Shown here: positions 35,265-47,317 of the stretch, piece by piece
How positions within the stretch are numbered: the first letter of the stretch is position 1
Layout of the letters: every line of letters starts with the position of its first letter
DNA from: Ceratopteris richardii
Taxonomy: Eukaryota; Streptophyta; Polypodiopsida; Polypodiales; Pteridaceae
NCBI GenBank assembly: GCA_020310875.1
Contig: CM035408.1
Span: 149,294,407-149,358,406, forward strand
DNA: 64,000 nt
Direction of reading: 5' to 3'
Position numbers and translations under genes: made by a program
The notes under the pieces: model-generated
What the model was told of the DNA's origin: nothing
Databases searched by the model: none
The model's input: only the letters and a program-made list of their open reading frames with translations

Positions 35265-36951
35265 TGTGGAGGAATTTTCATCTCATCTCATTAGAATATT
35301 TTCTGAACTGCTTGAATTTCCATCAATGTCTTCAAAACCTTTAAATGTTTTACTACAAACAGAAAGCTTTTCTTTACCTTTGTTGGATGTATTTGATGAA
35401 TTTTTTGGATTGAAATTTCCATGCAATCTTCCACCCCATGGATTTGAGTTGGAATTATTGTCGGGTGATGCATTTGGTCCACTCAAAACTTAATATTCTG
35501 CACTTGATTTTTCAACATTTTCTTTTTCATTTGAGTCAAGATTAAAGCCTTATTTGACACCTGCATAGAAGCTTGACATTTCATCAAATACCACGTCTTT
35601 GCTTAGCTTCACCTGTTGTGCAAGTGGGTTATAACATTTATATACATTTTGCTCAAGGGAGTATCCAATGAAGATACATTTTTCTGCTTTTGGATCAAGC
35701 TTCATCCTCAACTCATCTGGAACATGTACATATGCAATACAACAAAAAACTTTCATATGTTTATAAGTTTGGCTTTTTACCTATGAACTTCTCTTCAGGT
35801 GTAACTTGATTTGCAGTAGCAGTCGGAGTTCTGTTCATGATGCATACAGTAGTGTGCATAGCTTTTGCCCAATAACAATGAGGCATATTCTTCTCAACCA
35901 TCAAAGCTCTTGCTATTTCTGCAATATGTCTATTTTTGCATTCAACAATGCCATTCTATTTTGGTGTGTACCTGCATGAAAACTGACATCGAATTCCATG
36001 ATTTTTAAGAAAGTTGTTGAACTCATTTGACATGTATTCACCTCCTCCATCAGACCTTAATGTCTAAATATACTTTCCTATCTGCTTTTCTACCACAGGC
36101 TTAAAATTATGGACGTGAGTAAACACCTCACTCTTCTCTTTCATGAAATATACCCATACTTTTCGTGTATGTTCATCAATGAAAATAACATAAAACCTAT
36201 AACCACCCATAGATGTGGTTTTTGCAAGACCCAAACATCCAAATGTACTATTTCTAGCACATCTCACTAACATGCTTGTCATGCGAAAATGATGCTCTTG
36301 ATTGTTTACCAAATTGACATGTTGCACATACCTTTTGCAGTTCTATAACTTTGAAATTTGGTAGTCCATTGGTAATCTCCTTTGACTGCATGAATTTCAA
36401 CCTCTACAAGTTTGCATGTCCAATTCGTTTGTGCGAGATCTCTATATCAACAATAAATCCTGCACCTTTTGTAAACATGACTGCATTCATTTTCAGGAAT
36501 TTTCACATTTAGGGTGAGCATCCTACCCACTTTGTTTCCCTTGGAAATCAATCATCGATCCTATTTCTACTCTTCTACATATAACCCATCAACATTAAAC
36601 CTGAGTTGTAATCCCTGGTATACCATTTGTCCAATAGAAACTAGATTCTTTGTTATATTCGGAACATGCAACACATCAGCAAGATGTTTTACCTTCCCGT
36701 CCTCCATAGACAATGCTATGTTTCTTGTATGCTCGATAGGGTGTGATGTGTCATCACCTATTTCAACATATCCAAAAACTAGCAGTTTTTACCAAACTAC
36801 TAAACCATTTTGCATGATTGGTCATGTGATTTGAAGCACCTGAATCAACATACTAGACATTACCGTTTGATTTCGAAACATCAGCAGACATCATATCCAT
36901 CATATGATGTTGAAACATGAATATCTTCTTAGAATCATCTCCACTTGTGGA
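35265..36951 (-). pseudogene. Copia H protease-integrase remnant
   Basis: Near 36850 the minus strand gives YVDSGASNHMTNHAKWF, an intact retropepsin site preceded by a TAG where Trp is usual. 36064-36327 holds the integrase start (YRFYVIFIDEHTRKVWVYFM). 35550-35756 holds its C-terminal part (AYVHVPDELRMKLDPKAEKC, FIGYS). 35283-35486 is the Ser/Asn-rich linker. RT is missing on the left. On the right gag is cut by the LTR of Copia I. Confidence 0.8.
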
Positions 36952-37140
36952 TGTTGGGGATGTAAGGGTCATGTGATCTTACCCCTATATTCATATATAT
37001 ACATCATTTATAAAGCATTTCCTCAAGAGAGATCATTATGTGGGTTTCGAGGCTCCCACACATGTGTGCGCGTATCTTCTCTCCTCTCTTTTCCTCTGTC
37101 TACTCCTTGCTCCTCTTGTTATACAAACCAAAGCCCTTCA
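36952..37140 (+). repeat. 5' LTR of Copia I
   Basis: 189 bp, TGTTGGGG...CCCTTCA, immediately followed by a primer-binding site. No 3' partner is found, so the element is truncated. It interrupts the gag of Copia H. Confidence 0.75.
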
Positions 37141-37141
37141 T

Positions 37142-37152
37142 TGGTATCAGAG
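37142..37152 (+). other. Primer-binding site of Copia I
   Basis: TGGTATCAGAG, eleven bases of the initiator-Met tRNA primer site, one base after the LTR. Confidence 0.8.
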
Positions 37153-37219
37153 TTTACTGAATACTTGTGTGCAAGAAGCTTCAATGGAAGCTTAAGTCAC
37201 AAGAGGTGAAAGCATAGGT

Positions 37220-37760
37220 CGGCACCTCTCAATAGTTGTTCAATATTTTGGCCATAACTCGAGCTAGAAAGATCAGATTGATGCGTTTTAAAGTTTCATG
37301 TGTAGCTAAGATAGAGAGCTACAACTTCACAGAAGAGCATACAACTTGGTTCGGAGTTCTAAATCATCAAAAATTTGAAAAACGTAGACTAATTAGAAGA
37401 TGAATCTAAAATTACTTGAATAGCAGGTCAATTTTTTGGCTATAACTTGAGTTTTACAAAGTAGATTTAAGTGTTTCAACTTCCTATGCATAGCTTGGAA
37501 AAGAAGCTACAATTCATAGGAAAAGATAGTCCAAATTTTGAGTATTTGGTCATTGAAATCACAAAATACAGAGCAATAGTCATGTAGGTGAAGGTGAAAT
37601 TGACAACAGATGTGTATTTTGTGTATATCTTGAGCTACACACCTCTGATTGAGGTGTTCTACATATTGTTACATAGCCAAGATTTTTGAAGTTTTTTGAA
37701 GAGGAAAAGTTCAAATTCAAAGGTCATCATCTCTGAAATAGCAAAGCATAGAGCAACATA
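37220..37760 (+). repeat. Diverged tandem repeat of about 180-187 bp in the Copia I leader
   Basis: Three related units begin near 37250 (GGCCATAACTCGAGCT), 37437 (GGCTATAACTTGAGTT) and 37618 (TGTATATCTTGAGCT), each followed by an AAGAAGCTACAA-like block. They lie between the primer site and gag. Confidence 0.6.
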
Positions 37761-38817
37761 TTTTCACCACAAGAACCCTAATTACTTTTGGAGGTTCATT
37801 TTGTTGTGGAACTTATTTGAGAGAGATTTTTTGGTGTGAAAACTCTTATTTTTAGAGTTTGAAAGAATTGTCCATGTATGATCACTGTGGTAACTTCTCC
37901 ATATGCGAGTAGAGCATGATCGTGTCATGCATTTGACATGTGAGATTACATTGTGGTATACCTTCTTTTGAGGTTTATGTCATCATGAGTTTGACCATGG
38001 TATTATCAGTGGATGTATATTGGAATTGTGGTCTATATCTTTTATTTAGTGTTTGTATTCTTATTTTTATGCAGGTACATGATCTAGATTGGAGCCTGAG
38101 TTGCACATCCGTTTGTCACCTTGATTGGCTATTATTTTAGCATATGATCATTGATTTGATATCTCATTTGCCAGTGTGATTCTTGGCATATGTGGATGGT
38201 GATTCCCACATGGTTTATTTGGTCCAAAGTCCATTTTATAGAGGAGGTGCTGCAAAAATTTTGTTGCCTTTGTGCTAAAAGAATACTCTACTAGATCCTT
38301 TATGCTTGTGTGATAGTTTTGGATCATTGCTTATCTCTATTCACTTGGACTTGGTCACAAGCTGTTTGTGATAGTTTGGGCCATCTTTCAAAATTCATTC
38401 TTGAGTGGGAGGTGTATCACCATTGTATTGGCATGTATTGCCATCAATTTTTGGCATGTGTATTTGCCATTATCTTTGATTGAATTAGTGATAGGTGGTA
38501 ACACGTTAGTCATTGTTCTTTTGCTACTGGTTATCTTTCTTGATTGCTCAATTTACAAGGGATATTCTATCAAATTTTTCTATGATTTTTTCACATCTAC
38601 TTACTCAGTTTGGAGACTTGGTGAGCACGCTTATGCTCATGGTTTTATGTGCATGCTAGATGCATGGTTATGTGATAGGTGGTTCACATGGTTTCTTCTC
38701 CAGTGAGACATTTCTGATGTGAGCTATGCATATGGATATGCAAGTGTGATCCTATTGGTGATAGAGGATTCTTTCTAGTCTCTTGTTAGATTGCTAGTCT
38801 CTTGGATTGTGAGCATG
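37761..38817 (+). other. Long leader of Copia I, no gene recognised
   Basis: Open frames at 37940-38140 and 38368-38706 have no domain I recognise. The second is very hydrophobic and could be chance in T-rich DNA. Confidence 0.4.
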
Positions 38818-39960
38818 GTGTCTTCTCGGTTTGATGGCACTGACTTTTAGAGATGGAAAACTCAGATGTGGCATACATTGGTTCGTGTAGTGTTACACAT
38901 GTATGTGCATAGAGATGCACAGAGGCCTTATGACATGGCTGACCATGTATGGATGGATATGGATGCATTGGCTAGCTCCACTATCCGATTGCATCTTATG
39001 GATTCTATATATCAATCTATTATGTATGAGGAGATGAGTAGTGCATTATCACAGAGACTACATGATATGTATGCAAGCCCATTGATGCATGTGAGTCATA
39101 GATCACATCGACAGCTTTGATGTTGGCACTGTGGCCATGAGGGCCATATTCAATGATGTTGCATTAGGCAGATACGACAACGATGTCAGAGATATGCATG
39201 TGATGCAGGTTAGGTAGTGGTTTCAGGAGAGTCTATGGTAGTTGATTATGCCAGTGATGGTGATATCATTTTCTCCTATGGTTCATCTCAGGATTCCTCT
39301 TGGTCATTGGATAGCACACATATGGCTTGTTTGCTTGATGCATTAGCCAGTTTTCATGTTACTCCATATCGCGATTGGTTTTATCGATTCTCAGGTGAGA
39401 TTCATGGATGTGTGCACATGCTTGATGATATGATATATGACATTGAGGGTGCAGGAGATGTATGCCTTATGCTACCTAGTGGAGCATCACTTATACTAAG
39501 AAATGTATGTTATGTGCCTGCATTCTCTATGAGGTTGATTTTAATTAGCCAGTTATAGGAAAGTAGATGTTTTGGATTCCTTGGTGAGCATCATTTTTAG
39601 ATGCGGTTGGGACAGCTTATGCTTGTCAGAGGTCCCAGGGTTGGGCACAAGTATCCACTACAGGTACTCCATGTGAGAGACAGTCTCGTCTCCGTGGGAG
39701 TTCAACCTTATGTGCGATGTGAGACTCATCATGTCTCATTCTGTCTACCTACACATAGGTCTATTGACATTCATGATGCTCATATATGGCAAGATTCAGA
39801 TGCTCTGATGGATGCACATATAGAGCATGTTTTGGATGCTCATGATGCTTATATGGATCATATGGATGTTCATGTGGAGCACAATTTGGATGATCATGTA
39901 GATGCTTCAGATATCCAATGCTACATATTTATTCCGAGATTACCTCCAAGGCTCCATTTC
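38818..39960 (+). pseudogene. Copia I gag and protease remnant
   Basis: From ATG at 38818: SSRFDGTDF, TAG, RWKTQMWHTL, the gag start. Gag is internally shortened, reaching a knuckle CWHCGHEGHIQ...C at about 39121 after a stop. The protease-like part at 39217-39558 has SWSLDSTHMA where a Copia DSG site should be, then the typical GDVCLMLPSGASLILRNVCY and FSMRLILISQL. After 39600 the frame is His/Asp-rich (DAHDAYMDHMDVHVEH) and unlike pre-integrase. Confidence 0.65.
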
Positions 39961-40079
39961 TTCTCCATATGATAGTCTATTTCGCTAAAGTTGTTTCATT
40001 TACTTCTGACATTTTGTTAATGTATTCTTACACTTTTTTGGAGGTTAATGAAACCTACTTTTGTTGTGCAAAGTTTCAT

Positions 40080-40610
40080 CTTCATTCTCTACTTCAATCA
40101 AGAGATATGGGAAAATCTCTAATTATGTCCATTCTTTTCATTGTGTGTAACAATTTGTCTGTTTTGCAAATATTGGTTGGTATAGCTACAAACATCCACA
40201 TTGAGCATGCCATAGATAATTGAAGAGCTATTGAATGCTAGTTTTTAGAGCCAAAGTTTGTTCTTCAATGATTGCATGAATCATGACATATAGACAAATC
40301 TTTATCTATCTATCAAGTTTGTTCACTATGTGTAATAGGTAGTCTATTTTGCAAAGATGATATGGTATATCTACGCTACCAATATCCAAATGGATCATGC
40401 TATAGATTTTAGTGTAACCTCTATAACCAAAGTTTTAGTTTCATTGGATATGCAAATTAGGAGATATAAACAATTTTCTTTCTATCTATCAAGTTTGTTC
40501 AATGTGTGTAAACAGTAGTTTGTTTTGCAGAGACTGTTTGGTATAGCTAACAATGCCAAAATTGAGGATTATATAGCTCATTCAAAAGCTATAAGAGTCT
40601 AATATATGTT
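40080..40610. repeat. Three diverged tandem units of about 178 bp
   Basis: Units share TTTGTTCA[A/C]TGTGTGTAA, a TTTTGCA block and GGTATAGCTA, at about 40140, 40320 and 40497. Spacing is close to the repeat in the Copia I leader, but the units differ. Confidence 0.6.
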
Positions 40611-41087
40611 ACAAATTTAAGATTCATTGAAGCTTGAGTAAATATTAGTTTTCATTTGAGTTCAAGTATGTTAGGAAAAACTAATCCTAAGAGGCTCCAT
40701 GCACTTTTCTTGCATATAGGAAGTGTACAACTCTTCCATCATTGTAAAGCTTCCACACTCATGTGAGAAGATAAAAGATTTCTCCTCTTAGATTTTAATT
40801 GAAGTGAAAAGATGAATATGTATCTTTCTTGAAAGTTGTTTAGATGAGGATGAAAAGATGGGAAATAAGAAAATACAAGAACCCCATTTTTTTACCTTTT
40901 GAAAAAAATGATACGGACTTGTTTTCCTAATCTCACCACCTCAACTACTTGCATAGACCTAATGTTTTAAGCTACAAAAGGATGAAAATGATACTTCAAG
41001 CTAGCTTACATACATCAAGAATACTATGAGAAAATGTATCTCTATGCATGCATTATTACCATCATGACATGTGTTCGATAAGTCAAT
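40611..41087. other. No gene seen
   Basis: AT-rich DNA with no coding support. If the LTR at 41106 belongs to an element running left, this would be its leader, but no gag follows. Confidence 0.4.
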
Positions 41088-41104
41088 CCTCGATAATGGT
41101 ACCA
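41088..41104 (-). other. Primer-site-like sequence left of the chromovirus LTR
   Basis: Minus strand TGGTACCATTATCGAGG, one base outside an LTR end. It aligns with the TGGCGCCGTTGTCGGGG primer class and differs only by C-to-T or G-to-A changes. Confidence 0.45.
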
Positions 41105-41105
41105 A

Positions 41106-41802
41106 TGTGTTACATTTTGTTAGGGGAGCACTAGATTCTAACCTCTAACTAGATTAAACAAGATTTTGGAATTATACTTCTGATTACAAGATCACCCAAT
41201 CATGGAAATGAATACAAGAATATGCAAATGATAAAAGATGTCTCACAACCTAAGATTGATAGGTATGGATAATAGGGTTGGACAAGATCCAAGAGATCTT
41301 GCAACCCAGGATCATAGAAATGGAATCATATATATGGATTGCAAGAACTCCCTTGAGGTAGATGGACTAAATGGAGATAATCTCATACTACACAGTTACA
41401 AGAGGACAAGATAGGATGTCCAAGATACTAGATTATACAAGACTAGAACAAGGAATAAGACGAGAACTAGAACTGGAAATTGGAAAGCACACTTACTTGG
41501 ATATCATGACTCCATGAGCTCCCAAGATTGCTATTGGCAAGACTAAGCATGTATGTGGCCATGCCCTCATATATAGGTGTTGAAGGGTTGTTACAATTTG
41601 ATGGCATCATCTATGATGTTAGCAATCCAAAACATGAGCTTAGGATGTCAGAATCAAGGAAGTAGATAGTTGATCTTAGGATTTTGTCACATTCAAATGC
41701 AATCGAAGCATTAGTTTCATTAAATTTTGAACTGATCATGAGATATAGAAAGTCACATGGAATTTGAGGTTCGTGATGGTTTCCCTTGTGTCCATCACAA
41801 CA
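41106..41802 (-). repeat. LTR of chromovirus J
   Basis: 697 bp; on the minus strand it starts TGTTGTGATGG and ends TGTAACACA. A polypurine tract lies on its right (internal) side, which makes it the 3' LTR of the chromovirus. A primer-like site lies on its left. Confidence 0.6.
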
Positions 41803-41814
41803 CCTCCCCCTTGA
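41803..41814 (-). other. Polypurine tract of chromovirus J
   Basis: Minus strand TCAAGGGGGAGG directly before the LTR. Confidence 0.7.
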
Positions 41815-41849
41815 GTGATGAGTTCCACAAGGAGCGATCATGTTCTCTA

Positions 41850-42430
41850 ATCTCGGCTGCATCCAGTTCTTCTTATGGAATTCTCAAACCTTGATTGGTG
41901 CTCTTTAAGGGTTCTATGCAGATTCTTAAATATGATCACTTATGTCATACCCTTTCCAATGAACAACGTAGTCCAATCTTCCTCAGGATATGTTCAAATA
42001 CAGGCCATGATTGACTTTGAAGGACTAGGTTTCTTCCTCCTCAATGAAGAAATTTGATATAGTTCCAACATGGATACATGAAAAAGGTATAGTTTGCAAG
42101 ATACTATGAGGTTTATGATGTGGTATCTTATATATATTGCAAATGTCACATGTTCAGATGTATTCTTTGAATTCCTTCCACATTTGAGGCCACCAAAAAT
42201 CCCTTGATATGAGTTCTATTTTTTTATTCACACTAAAATGTCCTACTGCAAGGTTATCATAACATTGCTGAAGTACTTGGATCATGGGTTTTCTGGAGGG
42301 GCATACAATAGGTTCTTATAGAATAGTAGCCCATCATTTTCTTGGAACTCATTTACTTCATGAACTTTAATTTCTTGAATTTTTTGCTTGATGTTACAAA
42401 ACAATTCATCATGTGGTAGAATCTCAAGAA
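41850..42430 (-). pseudogene. Chromovirus J integrase: zinc domain and chromodomain, core deleted
   Basis: Around 42140-42290 the minus strand encodes the H2C2 zinc domain (AVGHFSVNKKIELISRDFWW, then CDICNIYK). Around 41865-41975 it encodes a chromodomain (LDYVVHWKGYDISDHI, then ESA and APIKV.EFH) with stops at usually conserved positions. Only about 150 bases separate them, so the DDE catalytic core is missing. Chromodomains steer chromovirus insertion to marked chromatin. Confidence 0.75.
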
Positions 42431-42439
42431 TCAAATGGA

Positions 42440-42760
42440 TCCAGACTCAATCTTTTTGTTGTCTTGGTTAGTATAGGCACCTATATTGTTAGGGACATAG
42501 CGACACATATATTGGTGCCTTGTACAAGCTTATACCAATGCATATACCGGTGCATACTAACGTGTTTACCAATGCTTTGTACAAGCTTATATAGAGGATT
42601 ATACAGGTGCTTATACCAGCATAATACCAATGCATATATTGACACCTATATAGAGGCTTATATGGATGCTTTACTAGAGCCTATATAGAGGCTTATACTC
42701 ATGCTCATACCAGCATTATGAAACTGATGTTTATACCAATGACTATTTCAACATCACGGA
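42440..42760. repeat. Imperfect short repeats between integrase and RNase H of J
   Basis: Motifs ATACCAATGCATAT, TATAGAGGCTTAT and TTGTACAAGCTTATA recur many times without fixed period. A plus frame through it (42413-42688) gives Tyr/Cys-rich translation only because of the repeats. Confidence 0.6.
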
Positions 42761-42936
42761 CATTTTTTGCATGTGTATTTTTGCCAATATGAGAGCTGGT
42801 ATGAGGCTCAGATGTTGTAGTGATGGTAATAAAATCAAACCTCTATAGAGAGTTACTACATCGAGATTACCTCCTATTGAGGATGTAGGTGGTCATAAAA
42901 TACTTTAAGTTCTTGTGATATGTGTACACACTAGCT

Positions 42937-43690
42937 TTATGATCTACTCCTTCTAGGTGGTGATGCTAGGTATTGAAGATGTATTTCATAATTAATCTTT
43001 GGAGGATAGAATTTCCTTGAATGATATGCAACTAGATGTAGGTGTCCATCATCCCCATGTTGGGATAGAATGGCCCCCAAGGTGAATTCTGAGGCATGTG
43101 TCTCTAGGAAAAAAGTCTTGGTAGAATTAGGGTGAACTAGAAGGCGAGCAGTGGTGATTGTTGACTTCAAGGTCTGAAAGGCTTTTTCTACTTCTTTGAT
43201 CCATAAAAATTTTGCATTTCCTATAAGCTTGGTAAGATTTGTCACTATCTTGGAGTAATATTTGATAAATATCTTATAAAAATTGGCAACCCCTAGAAAG
43301 CATTGTATATCTCAAACACATGAAAGTGGTTTTCAATCAAGGATTGTCTCCATCTTCTTAGGATCAATAAAGATTCCTTTATCTAAGACAATGCAGCCTA
43401 AAAAATCCACGTCTATTTGATGGGAATAGCACTTCTCCAATTTCACATATAAACCTTTTTCAGTTAGTTTATGTAGAACTATCTTTACATGAAATTCATG
43501 CCCCACTAAATTTTTGGAGAATATCAAGATATCATACCACGAAATCATCTACATGTTCTAGAAAAATATCATTCATCATATGCTAAAAGATGGATGGAGC
43601 ATTTGTGAGACCAAATGCCATAATCACATATTTCAAATGCCCATACCTATTCAAAATTTTGTCTTCTATTCATCTCCTTATCTGATCTTG
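42937..43690 (-). pseudogene. Chromovirus J reverse transcriptase C-terminus and RNase H
   Basis: RT pieces at 43550-43660 (MAFGLTNAPSIF, TAG, HMMNDIF), then YLDILIFSKN, which has lost one Asp of YLDD, and GLYVKLEKC...FLGCIVLDKGI at 43333-43548. RNase H at 42937-43245 has AFQTLKSTITTA, FLETHASEFTLGAILSQ and VAYHSRKF, with THAS where TDAS holds the catalytic Asp. Gag, protease and the RT N-terminus are absent. Confidence 0.8.
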
Positions 43691-46385
43691 ACAAGGTTGT
43701 AAGCCCCTTGTAGGTGGTGAAGTGAAGTGTGTGGGTGCAGGGAATGCAAAATGCACTACTCCTGGAGAACATCTAAGCACATGGGCACATTAAAGCACAT
43801 TACCATAATAGACACTTATCACCAAGCCTCCTTATCACCACTACAAACTACACTTAGGATTAAAAGTCACAAGAGCAGCACACATGCAGCAGAATAGAGC
43901 ACAAGACAACACCAACTAGACAAGAAAATGTAACACAATCTGTATTAGCCATTAAGCTTGCACCTATGTGTACCTTCCAACACACATACACTTGGGAATA
44001 TGCAAAGATCAGGACAGAGAGATTTCAAGCTCAATATACTGAAGGATAATGAACACTTAATACTAAGATTATATCCAAAAAAAATCTTAAAATCATATGA
44101 AAAAAATGAGCTATCTTGCAAATGAATCGGACTACTACACAAAGAGATGTGGGTGATCAAAGATCACTTCTTACGAGAAAATTCCATCAAGCTAGGGGCT
44201 AGCTTAGACATGGAGTAAACACTTCTAATGAGAGTCTAAAAGTGCTCAAACAGTAGAGGATGGCAATGATTTTTCTCTATGTGTTTGTTATATAATGTTC
44301 AAAAAGGTAGTTGTAAATTTGAATTAAAAAATGCTCTCCTAATGATCCCCACTTTTCTCCATCAATTAGTTGAGTAATGAGTGACAAAACTCATGGAAAA
44401 GTGGTTGTAGATCCTACCAAAAAGTGTGAGTGATGCAACACTTCAAGTCAGCATGAGTTCCCACACTTGAGATTGCTAAAATTCTAGCAGGTGGTAGCAA
44501 TGGTAGTCGGTTGGAGGGTAGAGTCATAAGGGTCAATAGTGAATGGGATTTGAGTGTGAGGGGCGACAAGGAAGCCCATAATACCTTTTTAGGGGTGGGG
44601 CTGACCTACAACACTGGTTACAATGGGATGACCAATGAAGGGTTCCAAGAGTTCAGTCGTGGTGGTGTGGAGAGGGCTAATGATGGAAGAAAAGAGGGTT
44701 TCTTAGGAGATTGGTGCATAAAAAATGAAGGTTGTCGTGGATGCGATGGGTTTGGTATGAGGTGGTGATTGGGGAGGGTCTGGTCGATGGGTTTTATGGT
44801 TTGAGTGGTCGTCTTGGTTTCAAAGGTGGTATGGATATCAGTCATGGTCAGAGGAGATGGAGGTTATTGAGGTGAGATTGGAGATGTTCGAACAAACATT
44901 TCAACTATCAGATCAATGGTCGTAATTGAGATGGCCTCTTGCACTATGGTTGCTTTGTGTTTATGCACACATATTTGCATGTTTTTGCCAGTGTCTTCTC
45001 GTGTCTCCACATGCCTTTGATCATAGCGTGGCATTTTTGGGATGAAATCCCTTAGGGATCGAGTACCAAGATTTTTCAAATTTTATTTCTATGCTTTTCT
45101 AGATCGAGAACTCATGTTTTGTTTGTAGAAAGATGAATGAAGTTGTAAATTGTTCAAGTATTTGATTGATTTAATTGATTGTGGGATTAGAAACATTTCT
45201 TTTTTGCATTAAACTTGTATATCTACTTGTATAAGGTCCATTAACTCCTTAAATTTCCAAACTCTAGTTGTAAACCATTGAAAACCCCATGTGTTTGATC
45301 AAAAAAGGAATAAAAAACCCATGAATATATAACCCTATTTAAGTAAGAAACCCTAGGAAATTTCACCCTTTAGTACCCTAATTAATTACTAGTGTGAAAC
45401 TCATTGAAACCATTAGAAGTAACCCTTGAAAACTAGTTTCCAACCCTTGAAACCCAACTTTTACCCCTATGAAACTTACCTTGAACCCTTAGAAACCCAG
45501 GGCTTTAAACCCTTATCGTGTATATTTAAATCATGGATTGGATGTTACTAATCCTAGCCATAAGAGACCCTAAGATTTCCCAAATAAAAATGCTAGTTAG
45601 CAGCTTTAGAAACCAAAAACTCTCCCACAGTTGAACCCGACATCAAGCGAGGAAGTTTTCCTAGTGATGGAGATCCTCGACTCTCCACCCACACCTTCAG
45701 TTGATAGAAAGTAAATTCACACACTTTTAGAATTACTTGTATTTAGGATTTCTCAAAAATAAATGTAAAGATATTTTCACTACACAAACCCATAACCTTG
45801 GCTTCATATCATAATTCTAGGTATTCATTTTTTTCAAGCTTTGTGTATACTTGCATTGCTTCATGCACATAAAAGAAACCGATTTTCATGCCAGAGTTTG
45901 ATCACTCATATTCTACATTTATTCAAAACGATTCAATTTGATCAATCTTTTCAATTATCACTTAGACTAGAATATTACTACTATCATAGTTGAGATAAAA
46001 AGAACAAAAGCATTAAAAATATCATTAACAATCATCAAAAGAAGAAAAATTAAAAATTCAAAAGCACATCAAGTTTTGAAATTAAAAAAACAAAAAATAA
46101 ATAAATAATAAAATTTATAAAAAGAAATTAAAAAGGAATCAAGTTCAAGAAAGAAATTAACTCAAGTAACTAAGATTGAAAGAAGAGATAAATCAAGTCA
46201 AGTCCAAGTGAATTAAATTCAAGGTAAGTTTAAGAAATATAGTTAGAGTTGATTAAAGCTGGGAGAGAAAATCAAGTGACTCAAAGACAACTCACAATCG
46301 CTCTAGACCTGGTAGAAGAATCTACTTAGGTAGTTGATTTGAGACTAAGAAAGAGCTTTCGACTTACTTCCACTTCCTGGTTTGA
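43691..46385. other. No gene seen
   Basis: Non-coding AT-rich DNA. A GGT-rich plus frame at 44511-44768 is composition-driven and has no domain. 45240-45500 is rich in ACCCTTGAAACC-like words, and 46010-46200 is a strongly A-rich tract. Confidence 0.5.
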
Positions 46386-46661
46386 GACTCATCTCGTCTC
46401 TTCTTTGAACTCTACTCTAGGTTAAGAGAAATAGTCAAGCCAGTTACCCTGGACATTGTCCTTCACACTAGGAGAAATGAGAGGAAAGAGATGGAGGAAG
46501 TATTTAAAGAGTCAATGATAGAAAAACAAGGAGCTCCAGTTGTTCAAGCTATCTTAAGAGGTAAAGGGAAGTTTATAGGGTTAAAGATAACTAAGTACTT
46601 GAACAATTTTGAAGATCCTACTCCCTCTTCCACATACTTCTCTGCTACCCTTGAAGTATAG
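46386..46661 (+). pseudogene. Unrecognised open frame of 91 codons without start
   Basis: Bounded by TGA at 46383 and TAG at 46659. The translation looks like real protein, mixed hydrophobic and charged (PVTLDIVLHTRRNERKEMEE, then APVVQAILRGKGKFIG). The first ATG is well inside. It may be a fragment of a retroelement gag or of a host gene. I do not recognise it. Confidence 0.35.
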
Positions 46662-46980
46662 GTGGGGCTTGGTAGACAATCCCTAGGAAAGGTGCCCAAT
46701 ATGCAAATGCCGCCCATCGGATAGTGATGATGTACCTCCCCAGGGCCTGATCCAACCCTACCACTCATTCTGTCATCATGACTGCCTTCTCTTCCACAAT
46801 ATCAATTTTTGTAATATTGTGTGAACTACCTCGATCACTCCTAGAGTTTCAATAAAAAATTGGAGGGGCTCGATGAAGTGTGAATGCACTCCTCCTTCAC
46901 TTAAAATTTATTCGATCAATGCTTTACCTGTACTGAAGGAGAGGTAGTGTCATTCTTGCACACTCATAATAGTGTCATAT

Positions 46981-47233
46981 ACTCTCTCTCTCTCTCAAAA
47001 AAATAGCATTAGAAAAATAGAACATACAACACACATTTAAATACACATATGCATACAACAAACACACACACGCGTACACGCACTCTTCACTTAACATTCA
47101 CTCAACACAAACATGTACGTGCACACTCACACACTTTCTCATGCACACTAACACATTTACACACGACTCATACAACACAAGACATACATGCACACATACA
47201 TAAACTAACACTAACACATACACTAACACGTAT

Positions 47234-47317
<84 letters not shown>

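Noticed and set aside
38368-38706. Hydrophobic frame in the Copia I leader as a membrane protein
   Set aside because: T-rich DNA gives hydrophobic codons by chance; no family match and it lies in a retroelement leader.
44511-44768. 85-codon Gly-rich plus frame
   Set aside because: GGT-biased composition, antisense frame equally open, no domain.
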